A stretch of DNA of 64,000 nt from Ulva prolifera (lineage: Eukaryota; Chlorophyta; Ulvophyceae; Ulvales; Ulvaceae), in the NCBI GenBank assembly GCA_023078555.1, contig CM041200.1:8486807-8550806 (forward strand). Reading direction: 5' to 3'. Each line of letters opens with the position of its first letter. The stretch's first letter is position 1. Below, piece by piece: positions 63,173 to 64,000 of the stretch. The notes under the pieces were generated by a model. That model ran no database searches and was not told where the DNA came from. It was given only the letters and a program-made list of their open reading frames with translations. The translations under genes and the position numbers were made by a program.

Positions 63173-64000
63173 GTGATTGAATTGAGAGTATTCGGCTCGG
63201 GGCATGTTTTTATCAACCATAGGCACGTCTGCAATGTTGGGAAGTTTTTGATTCAGCGCAGTTTGGCCATTCCATCGCACTGCAACGTGATTCAGGCCTT
63301 CATACTCGACTTCCATTACTATCCGGCGGCACTTGCATGCAAGCAGTGGATGGCAGCGTACGGTAGCGGTGGATCCACGCCGCATTGTCACCTGCCATGC
63401 CCTCCACAAGATGACATTGGAAGCACTCCGTCGTGGCTTGCGATGCCCCCTATTGCTCGCCATGAATGGTCTAAGATCCATGTCAGACCTGCCACAGCGT
63501 GCTTGGCGTATATGATATCCATGTTGCTTGGCCATGGCACTACCGTGGCTGGGTATCTCGCAGGATATTCCTGGTTCACTTGGCATGCTCATCTCACCGG
63601 ACTTAGTACCATAGTAGCTGTACCCATTCTAAATGTGGCAGCATGGTCCCGCTTTCTGTAAGTCACCTATTTTCATCCTGGTCACGCTTGTCCACAGTGC
63701 TATGGTGTTGACAGCAGCAGCCATCGTATGGACCGGGCCGATACATGTATACATGTTCAGCAGTCGCATGATCACATTTCTCGTGTTTGCGGTGGCGACA
63801 TTCTTCCAGCTGCTGGCGAGCGCGTTGGCTCCTGCATCATCTGCAATTCCCGAGAAGCCACACACAAGCCTGGCGACCCCCGTGTTCTATGCGGCAGACA
63901 TCACCATGCGGTTCATGAATGCCTTCACAGATCTGAGCTTTGTCAGAATCGTCCTGGATCAGGTGCTTGGCTTCTCTCTGACAGTCTCCTTTGTCATCAA
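63173..64000 (+). pseudogene. Second copy of the membrane-protein gene, frameshifted, cut by window end
   Basis: Homologous to copy 1 along the first large exon: TPSWLAMPPIARHEWSKIHV, LLGHGTTVAGYLAGYSWFTW, then after a break FQLLASALAPASSAIPEKPH and DITMRFMNAFTDLSFVRIV. Homology also covers an upstream exon (HVCNVGKFLIQRSLAIPS against HVCTGGKMSLQHSLAVAP). Relative to copy 1 there is a net 8-base deletion near 63630-63645. It shifts frame and produces TAA at 63659-63661. The exon's end donor (GATCAG then GTGCTTGG) is still present at 63962. The remaining exons lie outside the window. A small intron instead of a frameshift is possible but less likely. Confidence 0.7.

Overview
The window looks like nuclear DNA of a photosynthetic eukaryote of the green lineage, most likely a chlorophyte alga. 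Every convincing gene is split by spliceosomal introns. Many donors read GTGCG and most acceptors read (T)GCAG. Several proteins are plastid- or plant-type: two m-type chloroplast thioredoxins, a lumen-targeted DUF6816-like protein, a PUX2-like PUB/UBX protein and an MTV1/tepsin-like ENTH protein. I cannot name the species. Exon joins were chosen so that reading phase is kept across every intron, which makes most models self-consistent, but no transcript evidence was available.

Layout. 0.7-6.4 kb (+): receptor-like kinase with an extracellular repeat-rich part, one membrane span and a complete kinase. 6.4-9.4 kb: gene-free, with a palindromic dispersed repeat. 9.4-11.6 kb (+): NatC catalytic subunit NAA30. 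13.2-16.3 kb (-): PUX2/UBXN6-like. 16.8-20.1 kb (+): NCBP3-like cap-binding protein, divergent from the previous gene. 20.1-24.4 kb: gene-poor and repeat-rich. 24.4-26.3 kb (-): DUF6816-like lumen protein. 27.0-36.5 kb (-): a ten-exon PWWP/AT-hook/ARID chromatin protein of 1313 residues. 36.8-38.2 kb (-): orphan gene. 39.1-40.3 and 41.8-44.0 kb (+): tandem thioredoxin m genes. 45.4-46.5 kb (-): MBF1. 48.1-48.7 kb (-): SDHAF4. 49.3-52.8 kb (+): MTV1/tepsin-like. 53.9-55.1 kb (+): FSH1-type serine hydrolase. 56.1-58.7 kb (+): unknown multi-pass membrane protein, with a second, frameshifted copy at the right edge. Between these two copies lies a degenerate retroelement (reverse transcriptase plus restriction-like endonuclease) bounded by 30-bp inverted repeats.

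These are mostly single-copy housekeeping genes rather than a functional cluster. Points worth following are the inverted-repeat-bounded retroelement and its scattered end fragments (one abuts a splice acceptor), the PWWP+ARID architecture, the receptor kinase, the duplicated unknown membrane protein, a dispersed palindromic repeat family, and a sharp rise in third-position GC in the 3' exons of several genes in the AT-richer 36-60 kb part. I found no CRISPR array, tRNA or rRNA.
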